The translations under genes and the position numbers were made by a program. Under the pieces are notes generated by a model. The model was not told where the DNA came from and made no database searches. It saw nothing but the letters and a program-made list of their open reading frames with translations. DNA of 37,662 nt from Terriglobia bacterium (GTDB lineage: Bacteria > Acidobacteriota > Terriglobia > Acidiferrales > UBA7541), in NCBI GenBank assembly GCA_023512135.1, contig JAIMAG010000021.1:1-37662 (forward strand), written 5' to 3'. Shown here in pieces: positions 1 to 9,331 of this stretch (position 1 is the first letter of the stretch; each line of letters opens with the position of its first letter).

Positions 1-264
1 GGCGGCGGCCAGCTCCGCGTTGAGGCGTACGGCGGCGGGGCCGGCGAGCTCGCACTGCAGCACCACGTCCACGTGGCCGCGGCGGAGCCGCTCGCGAACG
101 CGCTGACGAATCGCCGGCTCGAGCGCTTCGAAACCTTCCGGCAGACGGACCTGGAGATCGAGAAAGCGGTGGTTGACACTGCGCAGACGCAACCGGATGG
201 CACAGCCGTTCGATTCGGCGATCGCCTGCGCGAAACCGGTCATGGATTTCAGGCTGCGGCTCAT
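1..264 (-). CDS. yicC: YicC family endoribonuclease, N-terminal part (cut by window edge)
   Basis: Only the first 88 codons are in the window; the gene continues beyond base 1. The visible protein opens with an MTGFA motif at residues 8-12, then LRSVNHRFLD at about residues 27-36 and ALEPAIRQRVRERL at about 45-58. This succession (MTGF, R-S-V-N-x-R-x-L, E-x-x-I-R) is the N-terminal signature of the YicC/YloC family, stress-linked cytosolic endoribonucleases. Its ATG overlaps the TGA of the upstream msbA gene (ATGA, 4 bases shared), so translation is probably coupled and this gene closes the long minus-strand run that begins with the BMC genes. An internal ATG at 243 would drop the first seven residues; the overlap makes the outer start more likely. 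Confidence 0.85.
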   Translation of the reverse strand, partial: MSRSLKSMTGFAQAIAESNGCAIRLRLRSVNHRFLDLQVRLPEGFEALEPAIRQRVRERLRRGHVDVVLQCELAGPAAVRLNAELAAA

Positions 265-2108
265 TGGGGTTCGGTACGCGCGGCAATGCCGGCAGCGTCG
301 TCGGCGAACTGTAGTTCATAGAGGCGCGCGTAGGTGCCTCCGCGGGCGAGCAGTTCGGCGTGCGTGCCGGACTCCCGAATCGAGCCGCCATCGAGCACCA
401 GGATGCGGTCGGCCCGGCGCACCGTCGAGAGCCGGTGAGCGATGACGAACACGGTGCGGCCGGCCATCAGGGTAGCCAGGGCCTGCTGCACCAGGCGCTC
501 GGATTCGGCATCGAGCTCGGAGGTGGCTTCGTCGAGAATCAGAATCGGAGAATCCTTCAGCAGGGCGCGGGCAATGGCCAGGCGCTGCCGCTGGCCCCCC
601 GAGAGGCTCTGGCCGCGTTCGCCGAGCAGGGTCTGATAGCCCTGCGGGAGCTGCTGGATGAAATCGTGGGCGAGCGCCGCTTTCGCCGCAGCGACGACGC
701 GGGCTTCGGGCAGATCGGGGCGGCCGTAGCAGATGTTGTTCCACACGGTATCGTGGAAGAGGATCGTTTCCTGCGTGACAATGGCAATCTGGTCGCGGAG
801 CGAACGCAGCGTCACCTTGCGCAGGTCGTGCCCATCGATGCGCACGGCGCCGCTGGTGGGATCGTGAAAGCGCGGCAGCAGGTTCACCAGAGTGGTTTTG
901 CCGGCGCCGCTAAGGCCGACGATCGCGACGACTTCGCCGGCGCGCACGGTCAGGTTGATGTGCTGGAGGATGGGCGGGCCGCCGTCGTAGGCAAAGCTGA
1001 CGTCGTCGAATTCGATCACGCGGGAGAAAGGCGGCAGCGGGCGCGCTCCCGGCTGTTCGATCACCTCTTCCGAAAGCTCGAGCAAGCGAAAGGCCTGCGT
1101 GGTGGCGCCGAGGCCCTGCTGGAACTGGTGGTAGATCATGCCCAGGCGCTTGACCGGCTCATAGACGCGGAACAGGGCATAGGTGAAGGCAATCAGCACG
1201 CCCTTGGTCATCAGGCCGTAGCGAATCTGGTCGCGGGCGTAGAGCACGACCAGAGCGACCACGACCGCGCCGAGCAACTGCATGACCGGCGCGGTCGCGG
1301 CATAGGCGCGGACCCAGCGCATGTTTTCGCGGAGCAGGCGCCGGGCCGTTTCGCGGAATTTGCGAATTTCGAACTGCTCCATGCCGAAGGCTTTGACCAC
1401 GCGGTTTCCGCTGATGGTCTCCTGCAGGATTTTGCTCAGCTCGGCCAGCCGGCTCTGGCTGGAGTGCACCGATTGGCGGATGCGCCGACCCAGGCGACTG
1501 ATCGGGGCCACAACCAGCGGAAGGAAAATCAACGAGCCGAGCGCCAGCTTCCAGTCCAGCAAAAACAGCACGGCGACGAGCACCACCAGCGTGAAACTCT
1601 GGCGGAAGAAATCCGCCAGCCACTCGGACAGGGCGCTGCGCGCGCGTTCGATATCGCTGATCGTCGCCGACATCAGCCGGCCGGTGGAGTGGCGGGCGAA
1701 GAAACCGATCGGCTGGCAGATCAGCTTGGCATAGATGCGATTGCGCAGGTCGGTGACGGCTGCGTGGCCGACGTACTGGATAGCAAGATTGCCGAAGAAA
1801 TCGGCGGCGCCTTTGATCAGAAAGAGCACCACCAGCGAAATGGCAAACACCGTCCAGACGTGCTGGATGCCGGGCGGGAAAAAAGCATCGAGATAAAGCG
1901 TCAGGTTCCAAGGGCGCAGGGTGAGCAGGGGCAGGCGGGGATCGGTCGGCGTGGGTTCGAGCACGCGATCCACGAGGGGAACGAACAGCAGGGCGATCGC
2001 GCCATCAGCGATGGCCACAAGCACCATCAGCAATATGCCGATCACCAGCCGGCCCCGATAGGGCCAGACCCAGGCAAGCAGGCGCTTCAGTTCGGCGGCA
2101 AAGGTCAT
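261..2108 (-). CDS. msbA: MsbA-type lipid A/lipid ABC exporter (fused TMD and ATPase)
   Basis: A 615-residue half-transporter with a membrane domain (about residues 15-335) followed by a nucleotide-binding domain (about 365-600), the normal length and order for MsbA. Walker A (GLSGAGKTT) is at 398-406, the LSGGQ signature at 502-506, Walker B (ILILDE) at 522-527 and the switch histidine at 558, so the ATPase looks intact. MsbA homodimers flip lipid A-core from the inner to the outer leaflet of the inner membrane. The assignment to lipid A rather than another lipid or drug rests on family resemblance and on the neighbouring lptB and LptC-like genes. It lies 69 bases downstream of rapZ and shares an ATGA overlap with yicC. 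No clear Shine-Dalgarno sequence precedes the ATG. Confidence 0.85.
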   Translation of the reverse strand: MTFAAELKRLLAWVWPYRGRLVIGILLMVLVAIADGAIALLFVPLVDRVLEPTPTDPRLPLLTLRPWNLTLYLDAFFPPGIQHVWTVFAISLVVLFLIKGAADFFGNLAIQYVGHAAVTDLRNRIYAKLICQPIGFFARHSTGRLMSATISDIERARSALSEWLADFFRQSFTLVVLVAVLFLLDWKLALGSLIFLPLVVAPISRLGRRIRQSVHSSQSRLAELSKILQETISGNRVVKAFGMEQFEIRKFRETARRLLRENMRWVRAYAATAPVMQLLGAVVVALVVLYARDQIRYGLMTKGVLIAFTYALFRVYEPVKRLGMIYHQFQQGLGATTQAFRLLELSEEVIEQPGARPLPPFSRVIEFDDVSFAYDGGPPILQHINLTVRAGEVVAIVGLSGAGKTTLVNLLPRFHDPTSGAVRIDGHDLRKVTLRSLRDQIAIVTQETILFHDTVWNNICYGRPDLPEARVVAAAKAALAHDFIQQLPQGYQTLLGERGQSLSGGQRQRLAIARALLKDSPILILDEATSELDAESERLVQQALATLMAGRTVFVIAHRLSTVRRADRILVLDGGSIRESGTHAELLARGGTYARLYELQFADDAAGIAARTEPQ

Positions 2109-2177
2109 CGGTTTGAACGGCTGCAGGGTGCAGCGCGGCCTGTGAAAGTTAACGCTACGGTTGGGGCCCCAAGATTG

Positions 2178-3065
2178 TCAAGCGGCAGACTTTTCGACAT
2201 CGCGGTGAATGACCTTGACGGCGTAGTTCCGCTTCGCCAGCGCGCGGCCGACCGCTTCGGCCATGGTGACGGAGCGGTGGCGGCCGCCAGTACAACCGAA
2301 GGCCACCGTGAGATAACTTTTCCCTTCCCGGATGTAATGCGGAATCAAGTAGAGAAGCAGCGATTCGATGCGTTGCAGGAATTCCCGGGTCTGCGGGAAG
2401 GAGCGGATGTAGCGAACGACGCGGGGGTTGCGTCCGGAAAAACGGCGCAGCCCGGGCACGAAATGGGGGTTGGGCAGGAAGCGAACATCGAAGACCAGGT
2501 CGGCATCGGCGGGCAATCCGTGGCGGTAGCCAAAGCTGACCACCGAGACGAGCAGGGGGCGGCGGTCGGTGCTCTGCATGCGGGCGATGACGTACTGACG
2601 CAATTCGTGAACGGTGAAGCGCGAGGTGTCAATGACCAGGTCAGCCAGCTTGCGGATGGGAGCCATCAGGTGGCGCTCGCGCTGGATGGCTTCGCGCACG
2701 GTCAGGCCGCGGGCGAGCGGATGCGGACGACGGGTTTCGCTGAAGCGACGGAGCAACACCTCGTCGCTGGCCTCGATGAAAACCAAGCGGACGTTGTACT
2801 GCCGGCGGAGCTGGCGGTAGAGCGCTGGCAGGCGCGCAATCGGCTCTCCTTCGCGCACATCCACGAGCAGGGCGGCGCGTTCTATTTCCTGGCTGCCGTA
2901 AAGATGCAGCTCGGCGAAAGTGGGAATCAGGTCCACGGGCAGATTGTCCACGCAGTAAAAGCCCAGATCCTCGAAGGTACGCAGCACGGTGCTTTTCCCG
3001 GAGCCGCTCAGGCCGGTCAGGATGACCAGTTGCGGGGCCGTAGCAGCAGAACGGCGCCTGGGCAT
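2178..3065 (-). CDS. rapZ: RapZ/YvcJ family nucleotide-binding RNase adapter
   Basis: A 295-residue protein, close to the usual RapZ length. It has an N-terminal P-loop (GLSGSGKS at 18-25) followed by the family pattern FYCVDNLP, and a C-terminal domain carrying the typical CTGGRHRSV segment near residue 262. In enterobacteria RapZ guides an RNase to a small RNA that controls glucosamine-6-phosphate synthase, linking it to amino-sugar and envelope precursor supply; in Firmicutes the homologue is YvcJ. The RNA partner in this organism cannot be inferred. It starts only 7 bases after the rpoN stop codon, so the two are almost certainly cotranscribed. In many Gram-negatives hpf and ptsN lie between rpoN and rapZ; both are absent here. 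Confidence 0.9.
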   Translation of the reverse strand: MPRRRSAATAPQLVILTGLSGSGKSTVLRTFEDLGFYCVDNLPVDLIPTFAELHLYGSQEIERAALLVDVREGEPIARLPALYRQLRRQYNVRLVFIEASDEVLLRRFSETRRPHPLARGLTVREAIQRERHLMAPIRKLADLVIDTSRFTVHELRQYVIARMQSTDRRPLLVSVVSFGYRHGLPADADLVFDVRFLPNPHFVPGLRRFSGRNPRVVRYIRSFPQTREFLQRIESLLLYLIPHYIREGKSYLTVAFGCTGGRHRSVTMAEAVGRALAKRNYAVKVIHRDVEKSAA

Positions 3066-3072
3066 TGCGGGC

Positions 3073-4512
3073 TCAGCCCCTGACCCGTCGCTGGTGGGTG
3101 GAGGGAATGCGCATATCTTCGCGGTACTTGGCTACCGTACGGCGGGTGACGTGGATGCCTTCTTCAGCCAGCCGGCGGGCAATCTGTTCGTCGGTGAGCG
3201 GGTGGGTGGGGTCTTCCGCTTCGATCATTTTCCGGACCCGGCGTTTCAGGGTGAGCAGCGAAAGCGTGCTGCCCTGCGGCCCCTGAACGGCTTCGGTAAA
3301 CAGCTCGCGCAGTTCGAACACGCCCTGCGGGGTGTGCGCGTACTTGTTGGCCACGGCGCGGCTGACTGTCGAGGGGTGCACGCCGACTTCTTCGGCGACT
3401 TCCTTGATCATCATCGGCTTCAGGTGATCGATGCCGTATTCGAGGAAGTCGCGCTGGCGGCGGATAATCGCCTGGCAGACGCGCTGGATTGTGTGTTTGC
3501 GCTGCTCGATATTTTTCAGCAACTGGACCGCGGCACTGAACCGTTCTTTGACGTAGTTGCGGACTTCGCGGTCGGCGGCGTTGCGGGCCAGCAGGCGACG
3601 ATAGACCGGGCTGATGCGGAGCTGGGGCAGGTCATCGTCGTTCATGAAGACCTGCCATTCGTCTCCCACCTTGCGGAAATAGACGTCCGGCTCGACCAGG
3701 CGGGGTTCGGTTTTGTTGTAGCGGAGCCCGGGGCGCGGATCGAGCTTGCGAATCAGTTCGAAGGCGCACTTGACCGCTTCGATGGAACAGTTCAGTGCGC
3801 GGGCGATTTCCTTGAACTGATTCGACTGCAGCAGCGGCAGGTACTCGGAGACGATCTGCTGCGCCAGCGTGTTCTGCGGGTCGAGCGTCCGCAACTGGAT
3901 CAGCAGGCATTCGCGCAGGTCCCGGGCGCCCACACCGAGCGGATCGAACTCCTGCAGCACGGCGAGCGCTTCTTCGACGTCTTCCATGGCGTAGCCGCCC
4001 GACTGGGCAACCTCTTCCAGCGAGACGGTCAGATAGCCGTCCTCGTTCAGGTTGCCGATGAGCAATTCGGCGATTTCGCGAACCCGATCGCTGCAGATGG
4101 TGACGCTGAGCTGCCAGTGCAGATGATCGGCCAGGTTCTGCGGCGAAGAAAGGAACTGTTCAAACGAAGGTTTTTCGATCTCCTCGCGTTCCCGATGATT
4201 GTTCGCTTCGCCGGAATCGAGGTACTGGGTGAAGAAAGAACTGATATCGAATTCGTCGAAGGGGTTCACCGGCTCGTTTTCGGGCAGTTTTTCGCTTTCG
4301 GCCTGCAGAAAAGCCTCGCTGGCATAATCGTCGGCCGATAGCCCATCTTCGGTAACCTCTTCCAGCACCGGATTGGCGATCATTTCCTGATTGATCATTT
4401 CGCGCAACTCGAGCCGGTTCAGCGCCAGCACGCTGACCATCTGGACCAGGCCGGGCGTCAGCGTCTGCTTCTGGGTGAGTTTCAGATTCAGCTTGGGCTG
4501 CAGCCAGCTCAT
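3073..4512 (-). CDS. rpoN: RNA polymerase sigma-54 factor
   Basis: A 479-residue protein with the full sigma-54 architecture. The glutamine/leucine-rich region I at the N-terminus (QPKLNLKLTQKQ, then LTPGLVQMVSVLALNRLEL) contacts the activator and core polymerase. An acidic region follows at about residues 55-110, then the core-binding and helix-turn-helix parts. The RpoN box near residues 456-465 (TRRTVAKYRE) reads the -24 promoter element. Sigma-54 directs transcription that needs AAA+ activators and often controls pili, nitrogen use and envelope functions. It sits 14 bases after lptB, an arrangement widely conserved in Gram-negative bacteria. I found no convincing -24/-12 promoter in this window, so its targets here are unknown. 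Confidence 0.95.
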   Translation of the reverse strand: MSWLQPKLNLKLTQKQTLTPGLVQMVSVLALNRLELREMINQEMIANPVLEEVTEDGLSADDYASEAFLQAESEKLPENEPVNPFDEFDISSFFTQYLDSGEANNHREREEIEKPSFEQFLSSPQNLADHLHWQLSVTICSDRVREIAELLIGNLNEDGYLTVSLEEVAQSGGYAMEDVEEALAVLQEFDPLGVGARDLRECLLIQLRTLDPQNTLAQQIVSEYLPLLQSNQFKEIARALNCSIEAVKCAFELIRKLDPRPGLRYNKTEPRLVEPDVYFRKVGDEWQVFMNDDDLPQLRISPVYRRLLARNAADREVRNYVKERFSAAVQLLKNIEQRKHTIQRVCQAIIRRQRDFLEYGIDHLKPMMIKEVAEEVGVHPSTVSRAVANKYAHTPQGVFELRELFTEAVQGPQGSTLSLLTLKRRVRKMIEAEDPTHPLTDEQIARRLAEEGIHVTRRTVAKYREDMRIPSTHQRRVRG

Positions 4513-4526
4513 CGTTGTGTCTCGAA

Positions 4527-5252
4527 CTAGTGGAGCGAAAAGTTTTCGCCCAAGTAGATGCGGCGAACCTCGGCATCCTGGCTGAGGGCGACCGGGGTGC
4601 CTGCGCGGAAAATTTTCCCCTGGTTGATGATGTACGCGCGATCCGTCACCCGGAGGGTTTCCCGCACATTATGGTCGGTGACGAGCACGCCGATGCCGGA
4701 AGCGCGCAGCGCGCCAATCTGCTGCTGCAGGTCGGCCACGGTGAGCGGGTCGATGCCCGAGAACGGCTCATCGAGCAGGACAAAGGCCGGCTCGAGCGCC
4801 AGCGCACGCGCGATTTCCAGCCGGCGGCGCTCGCCGCCGGACAGGGTATAGGCCCGGTTGTACCGCACCGATTCCAGTCCCATCTGCGCGAGCAGTTCTT
4901 CTACGCGGTCGCGCCGCTGCTCCGGGGTGAGCGGTTGCGTCTCCAGGACGGCGAGCAGATTTTCTTCGACCGTCAGTTTCCGGAAAACCGAGGGCTCTTG
5001 GGGCAGGTAGCTGATGCCGCTGCGCGCACGGAGGTACATGGGGAGGTCGGTGAGGTCTTCACCATCCAGCAGGACGCGGCCGGCATCGGGGCGCGCCAGC
5101 CCGACCAGCATGTAGAACGTGGTCGTCTTGCCCGCCCCGTTCGGACCGAGCAGCCCGACGACCTCGCCCTGTCCGATTTCCAGGCTGACATCCTCAACGA
5201 CCTTCCGCCCTCGATACGATTTGCTCAGCTCAACGGCCTGGAGCTTCGCCAT
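4527..5252 (-). CDS. lptB: LPS export ABC transporter ATP-binding protein LptB
   Basis: A 241-residue stand-alone ABC ATPase of normal LptB length. Walker A (GPNGAGKTT) lies at residues 36-44, the LSGGERRR signature in the middle, and Walker B ([13 protein letters not shown]) after it; the last is characteristic of LptB and its close relatives. LptB powers LptF/LptG to pull LPS from the inner membrane onto the LptC-LptA bridge. Neither lptF nor lptG is in the window. The gene follows the large LptC/LptA-like gene by 6 bases and precedes rpoN, the classic lptB-rpoN pair. Branched-chain amino acid ATPases (LivF/LivG) are similar, but this context decides for LptB. Confidence 0.92.
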   Translation of the reverse strand: MAKLQAVELSKSYRGRKVVEDVSLEIGQGEVVGLLGPNGAGKTTTFYMLVGLARPDAGRVLLDGEDLTDLPMYLRARSGISYLPQEPSVFRKLTVEENLLAVLETQPLTPEQRRDRVEELLAQMGLESVRYNRAYTLSGGERRRLEIARALALEPAFVLLDEPFSGIDPLTVADLQQQIGALRASGIGVLVTDHNVRETLRVTDRAYIINQGKIFRAGTPVALSQDAEVRRIYLGENFSLH

Positions 5253-5258
5253 ACGGGT

Positions 5259-7469
5259 TCAGCGCTCGACCCGGTAGCGGGTCAACGTGCGCGAACCTTC
5301 CTCCGATTTCACCAGAATCGTATCACCCGCTCGATAGAAGGTCAATTCAGCGCCGGAAACGGAGTTGCCCAAGCCGTCATGCAGCACCGGCGCGCCGCCC
5401 CGCAACACGAATTTTTCTTCGCTGGCGAAATATTCGGCGAGCTCGGCCGTGGCACGGCGGCGCCCCTGCTCGACGACCACGCCGCCGGACGCCACCGCCC
5501 GCAGAATCCGGCGCGTGCCGGCTTCGACCGCCGTATCCAGCTCGAGCTGCGGAGCGCGGAGGCGAACATCGGCAGATTCGGCCTGCACCTCGCGCTGCAA
5601 GCGCAGCGTGCCTTCGCCGTTGCGGTATTCCAGCCAGCCGGCTGCCACCCGCCACAGCCGCGGCGGCGTGGCCGCTGCTTCCACCACCGCGGCACGAACA
5701 GCGGTCTCGGCCAGCAAGCGACCGGCAGTGCGATCGAATTCCATCTGCGCCGCTTCGATTGCGACCGTGCCCTGCCAGAGTCGCACACTGCCGGAGAAAA
5801 CGGCGCGACCGAGGGCGCGATGCAGGTGGAGCCGCTCGGCTGCCACATGGGCCGGCGCAGGAGCAAACTCCGGACCGGCGCTGCCCTCGAGAAAGCTGGT
5901 GCGGACGGCGCCTGCGGCCACCAGTTCGCCGCGCTGCGGCCAGACCACGACCGACTCGGCCGCCGTGCGCACGGCGCCTTCGCGCAAGATGACGCCGCCG
6001 CGCAACTGCAGCGTGTTTTCCGCATGGACAAACTGCGCGCGCTCGGCCCGGGCGGTGAGTTCGCCTTCCCGGTAACGGACATCGCCGGACTGTTCGAGCT
6101 CGCTCCAGCCACCCGCGGGCGAAAAGCGCAGGGAGAAGGTGCGCGAGCGACTGAGCTGTTCCGGGCTGCCGGTGACGGCGCGGCGAAGCACAATGTCGCC
6201 GTCACCGCTCAGCTCGTGCAGGCGATTGCTGCGGGCAAACTGCGCCTGCAGACGGTTGCCACTCAGTTGCAGGTGTTCCCCGTCCGCGGACTGCCAGGCG
6301 AGCGCGGCCGCAGTCGCTTCTGCGTCGCGGAGCTCCACGCTGCCGCGGCTCACCTGAGCCAGTCGAGCACGGAGTTCGCTCGCGGTCAGTTCGAGCGCTT
6401 GCCCTTCCCGGTGGGACCGCCCGCGAACACGACCGACAAAGCGCATTTCACGGGGCAGCGCGTCCTGTGCCACGAATTCCGCGACGAGCTGCTCGGCGGC
6501 GAGTTCGTCGCGGCCAGGCGCGCCTTCGCTCCGGAGCTCGACACGGCCGTCGGCGACGAATCGTTCCACTCCGCCAGTGGCACGCAGCTCGACGGAAAAT
6601 TGCTCCGCGCGCAGCAGATGCCAACCCGTCGGCGCGCGCACGACGAGCTGCGGCTGGCCGCGGGCACGGGCGCGGCGGATACGAAAAGAGGAATCGAGCT
6701 CGAACAGCACGGCGTCTGCAGTGAACGAACGAGCGGCCTGACGCGCGCGCACGGGCCCGGCGAGCCGCAGGGTATGGGCGTCGCGGCGGAACTCCAGACT
6801 GGTACCGGAAAGCTCCACCGGGGCTGTACTCGCCGGCACGGCCGGCCAGACACGCAAAGACACCTCACGGTGCAGCCGGGCGACGCCCGCTCGCGAGTCG
6901 TAGGAAATGCCGACGGCGCGGCCCGTGCCTCCCGGGAAGGTGAACTCCACGGGCTGGTCCGTGCGCACGACGCCGGTGGCGCTATCGAAGGTGACCTGAG
7001 CCGTTTCGATGAGCACGGTGCTGGGCGTCGGGACGATTTCCGTCCAGTCGTCGGCCGGGGCGGAGCCGGCGGGCGCAGCCGCCAGCGCCAGTTGTACGGC
7101 TCCGCCGCAGAGGATTCGCCCGGCCGCGGAGTCATAGTCGCACTGGCGGGTGTGGATGCGGTCGAAGCGGTCGCCGCGACGTCCGTAGAGCGTGATGCGG
7201 ACATCTTCGAGGCGGTTCAGGCTGTCGCGAGCAAATTCAGTCGTGCGGGATGCACGAACCGTGAACAGCTTGCGGCCGCCTTCCAGACGGGAGAAAGAAA
7301 ACTCCGCGGCCTGCTGCCGCACCGTGGGCGGGGGCGCCGGGGGCACCTGGCGGCGTTGCTCGGCGGCGCGCCAGGCGCGGTAGCCGTAGACGCCGACGAC
7401 CGTTGCCGCCAGCAGGAACACTGCCAGCGCCGACCAGCGCGCATACCGGGCCGCACGAGACCTGCGCAT
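5259..7469 (-). CDS. Giant LptC/LptA (OstA-like) LPS-transport bridge protein
   Basis: A 736-residue protein with one N-terminal membrane anchor (about residues 12-32, after a basic MRRSRAARYARW start) and a long periplasmic part. The first 200 or so residues resemble LptC. The rest is built from repeated short beta-strand units typical of the OstA/LptA beta-jellyroll (repeats of the form V-x-L-R-x-A, G-x-V-x-L-R, A-x-x-A-x-F), ending in the LptA-like phrase GAELTFYRAGDTILVKSEEG. In Proteobacteria LptC and LptA are separate proteins of about 190 residues each; here both roles seem joined in one chain. The start is the ATG at 7469, with a GAGAGGA ribosome binding site 5-6 bases ahead. The reading frame stays open further upstream, but that part only shadows the aldehyde dehydrogenase gene. 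lptB follows after 6 bases. Confidence 0.75.
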   Translation of the reverse strand: MRRSRAARYARWSALAVFLLAATVVGVYGYRAWRAAEQRRQVPPAPPPTVRQQAAEFSFSRLEGGRKLFTVRASRTTEFARDSLNRLEDVRITLYGRRGDRFDRIHTRQCDYDSAAGRILCGGAVQLALAAAPAGSAPADDWTEIVPTPSTVLIETAQVTFDSATGVVRTDQPVEFTFPGGTGRAVGISYDSRAGVARLHREVSLRVWPAVPASTAPVELSGTSLEFRRDAHTLRLAGPVRARQAARSFTADAVLFELDSSFRIRRARARGQPQLVVRAPTGWHLLRAEQFSVELRATGGVERFVADGRVELRSEGAPGRDELAAEQLVAEFVAQDALPREMRFVGRVRGRSHREGQALELTASELRARLAQVSRGSVELRDAEATAAALAWQSADGEHLQLSGNRLQAQFARSNRLHELSGDGDIVLRRAVTGSPEQLSRSRTFSLRFSPAGGWSELEQSGDVRYREGELTARAERAQFVHAENTLQLRGGVILREGAVRTAAESVVVWPQRGELVAAGAVRTSFLEGSAGPEFAPAPAHVAAERLHLHRALGRAVFSGSVRLWQGTVAIEAAQMEFDRTAGRLLAETAVRAAVVEAAATPPRLWRVAAGWLEYRNGEGTLRLQREVQAESADVRLRAPQLELDTAVEAGTRRILRAVASGGVVVEQGRRRATAELAEYFASEEKFVLRGGAPVLHDGLGNSVSGAELTFYRAGDTILVKSEEGSRTLTRYRVER

Positions 7470-7525
7470 AAGCGTCCTCTCTTTCGATGCGCATTCTACG
7501 CCTGCGGCGGCCCGCTGCCGAGTGC

Positions 7526-9292
7526 TCAGCGAGCGGTTTCGATGAAAACCTGGTTGGCTAGACCCAGATCGCGGGCTGCTGGCGTCAGGATGGTTTTCGG
7601 CCCGATGCAGATTTTCTGCTGCCGGAGCAGGGCGGCGCGGACATCGGCTTCGCTGACGAAGTCGGCGATTTCCGCAGCGGGCTGCGGTGGAACCGACGTG
7701 ACCGAAGCCGGCGGCGGAGCGGGAGCAGCGGCGCCTCGGCGAATGCCGCGTTCGGCAAAGACGCGTTCGACCAGGCGGGCAATCAGCTCCCGCGAGACCG
7801 GCTCCGCAACCGCTGCGGGTACGGGTTGGGCAGTTGGAGGCGGAGCGGGCGGCGTGGCTGCGGCGTGGGCAGCGGCTGCACCGGGATGAGCCACCAAACG
7901 AAACTCCGCCGGCACGGTGCGGTGTTCCACCGGCCGTGACTCCCAGGCAATTCGCTGGATATTCATCAAGTGTTGCGGGCCGATGTTGTCGGAGGTGATG
8001 TTGCCGCCGAGTGCGCCACAGCCGAGGGTCATGGCCGGAAACAGGTTCGTCGAATAGCCGATCGAGCCGTGCACCGCCGAGGTGTTCACGCAGACACGAA
8101 AGGCCGGCACCGCCTGACCGAACTGACGCACCACGGCCTCGTCTTTCGAGTGGATGGCGATGGTGTGGCCCATGCCGCCGTGCTGAAGAATCCGCGTGCA
8201 AAGCTCGATGGCAGCCCCCAGGCCGGGCACGGAATAAAAGGCCAGCACCGGCGACAATTTCTCCAGCGAAAGCGGATGTTCGCGACCCACTTGCTCGGGA
8301 CTGAGCAGAGCGATCAGCACGCGGGTGCCGGAGGGCACGCGCAGTCCGGCCAGTTCGGCAATGTGGGTGGCGGGTCGGCCGACAATCTTCGGGTTCGGTG
8401 TGTAGGCCGGTCGCTGAATGACCAGCTCGCCGACGCGCTGGGCTTCTTCCGGCGAGAGGAAGTAAGCGCCCTGGCGACGACATTCGGCCAGGGCCTGCTC
8501 GCGGATAACGTCTTCGACCACGATGGACTGCTCGGCCGAGCAAATCGTGCCGTAGTCGAAGGTTTTGCCCGCGAAGATATCGGCGATCGCTTTGGGGAGA
8601 TCGGCGGTGCGTTCGATGAACGCCGGCACGTTGCCCGGGCCGACGCCGTAGGCCGGCTTGCCCGAGCTATAGGCAGCGCGCACCAACCCGGCGCCGCCGG
8701 TGGCCAAGATGACCCCGACGTCGCGGTGACGCATCAGCTCCTGCGTGGCGGCCATGGTGGGATGCTCGAGACAGGCAATCAGGCCCTCGGGCGCACCGAC
8801 CCGCGCGGCCGCTTCCGCCATGATGCGCACCGCCTCGCCGATGCAGCGCACGGCAGCCGGGTGCGGACTGTGGACAATAGCGTTGCGCGCCTTTACAGCA
8901 ATCAGCGTTTTATAGATTGCGGTGGAGGTGGGATTCGTCGAAGGGATAATCGCCGCGACCACGCCGACCGGAACCGCCACTTCCAGGATGCGCTTCTCAC
9001 GATCTTCCCGCAGGATGCCGACCGTGCGCAGCGGACGAATGGCCTGGTGGACTTCGAGCGACGCCAGACGGTTTTTGATGATTTTGTCGGGGACGTTGCC
9101 GAAACCGGTTTCTTCGACGGCGAGCCGGGCCAGCGGTTCGGCGGCGGTCGCGGCGGCTTCGGCACAGGCGCGCACGACGGCGTCCACCTGTTCCTGGGTA
9201 AAAGCAGCGAAGCGGCGCTGCGCCGCGGCGGCGCGAGCCACCAGTTCGCGCGTCTGCTCGATGGAGCGCTGCTCGCGGTCGCTCACGCTCAA
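7526..9292 (-). CDS. CoA-acylating aldehyde dehydrogenase with BMC-targeting C-terminal tail (EutE/PduP type)
   Basis: A 588-residue protein. Residues 1-460 form an aldehyde dehydrogenase of the acylating EutE/PduP class, which converts an aldehyde plus CoA and NAD+ to acyl-CoA. The catalytic cysteine is C251 in [12 protein letters not shown], and the segment [15 protein letters not shown] at 108-122 is typical of the class. Unlike free enzymes it has about 120 extra residues: an Ala/Pro linker (466-497), an amphipathic helix ([16 protein letters not shown], 501-516) like BMC encapsulation peptides, a second linker (520-540) and a terminal module (544-588) containing [10 protein letters not shown]. 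That module resembles the N-terminal part of EutT-like BMC proteins. The gene lies 39 bases after the shell gene and 56 bases before the LptC-like gene. The substrate is inferred to be a short aldehyde, perhaps acetaldehyde. Confidence 0.9.
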   Translation of the reverse strand: MSVSDREQRSIEQTRELVARAAAAQRRFAAFTQEQVDAVVRACAEAAATAAEPLARLAVEETGFGNVPDKIIKNRLASLEVHQAIRPLRTVGILREDREKRILEVAVPVGVVAAIIPSTNPTSTAIYKTLIAVKARNAIVHSPHPAAVRCIGEAVRIMAEAAARVGAPEGLIACLEHPTMAATQELMRHRDVGVILATGGAGLVRAAYSSGKPAYGVGPGNVPAFIERTADLPKAIADIFAGKTFDYGTICSAEQSIVVEDVIREQALAECRRQGAYFLSPEEAQRVGELVIQRPAYTPNPKIVGRPATHIAELAGLRVPSGTRVLIALLSPEQVGREHPLSLEKLSPVLAFYSVPGLGAAIELCTRILQHGGMGHTIAIHSKDEAVVRQFGQAVPAFRVCVNTSAVHGSIGYSTNLFPAMTLGCGALGGNITSDNIGPQHLMNIQRIAWESRPVEHRTVPAEFRLVAHPGAAAAHAAATPPAPPPTAQPVPAAVAEPVSRELIARLVERVFAERGIRRGAAAPAPPPASVTSVPPQPAAEIADFVSEADVRAALLRQQKICIGPKTILTPAARDLGLANQVFIETAR

Positions 9293-9331
9293 CCGGCCTC
9301 AGTGAAAGATCTGCGCCGCACGGCGTGGCGG

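Noticed and set aside
360-3083. 907-codon open frame on the plus strand (and similar long plus-strand frames at 4515-7889 and 21362-23233)
   Set aside because: These are antisense shadows of msbA, rapZ, lptB and the other minus-strand genes, produced by high GC; their composition is not that of folded proteins and no motif is seen.
7470-8543. Long in-frame upstream extension of the LptC/LptA-like gene
   Set aside because: It is antiparallel in style (Arg/Gly/Pro-rich) and lies wholly within the aldehyde dehydrogenase gene in another frame; the membrane anchor and ribosome binding site mark the ATG at 7469 as the start.
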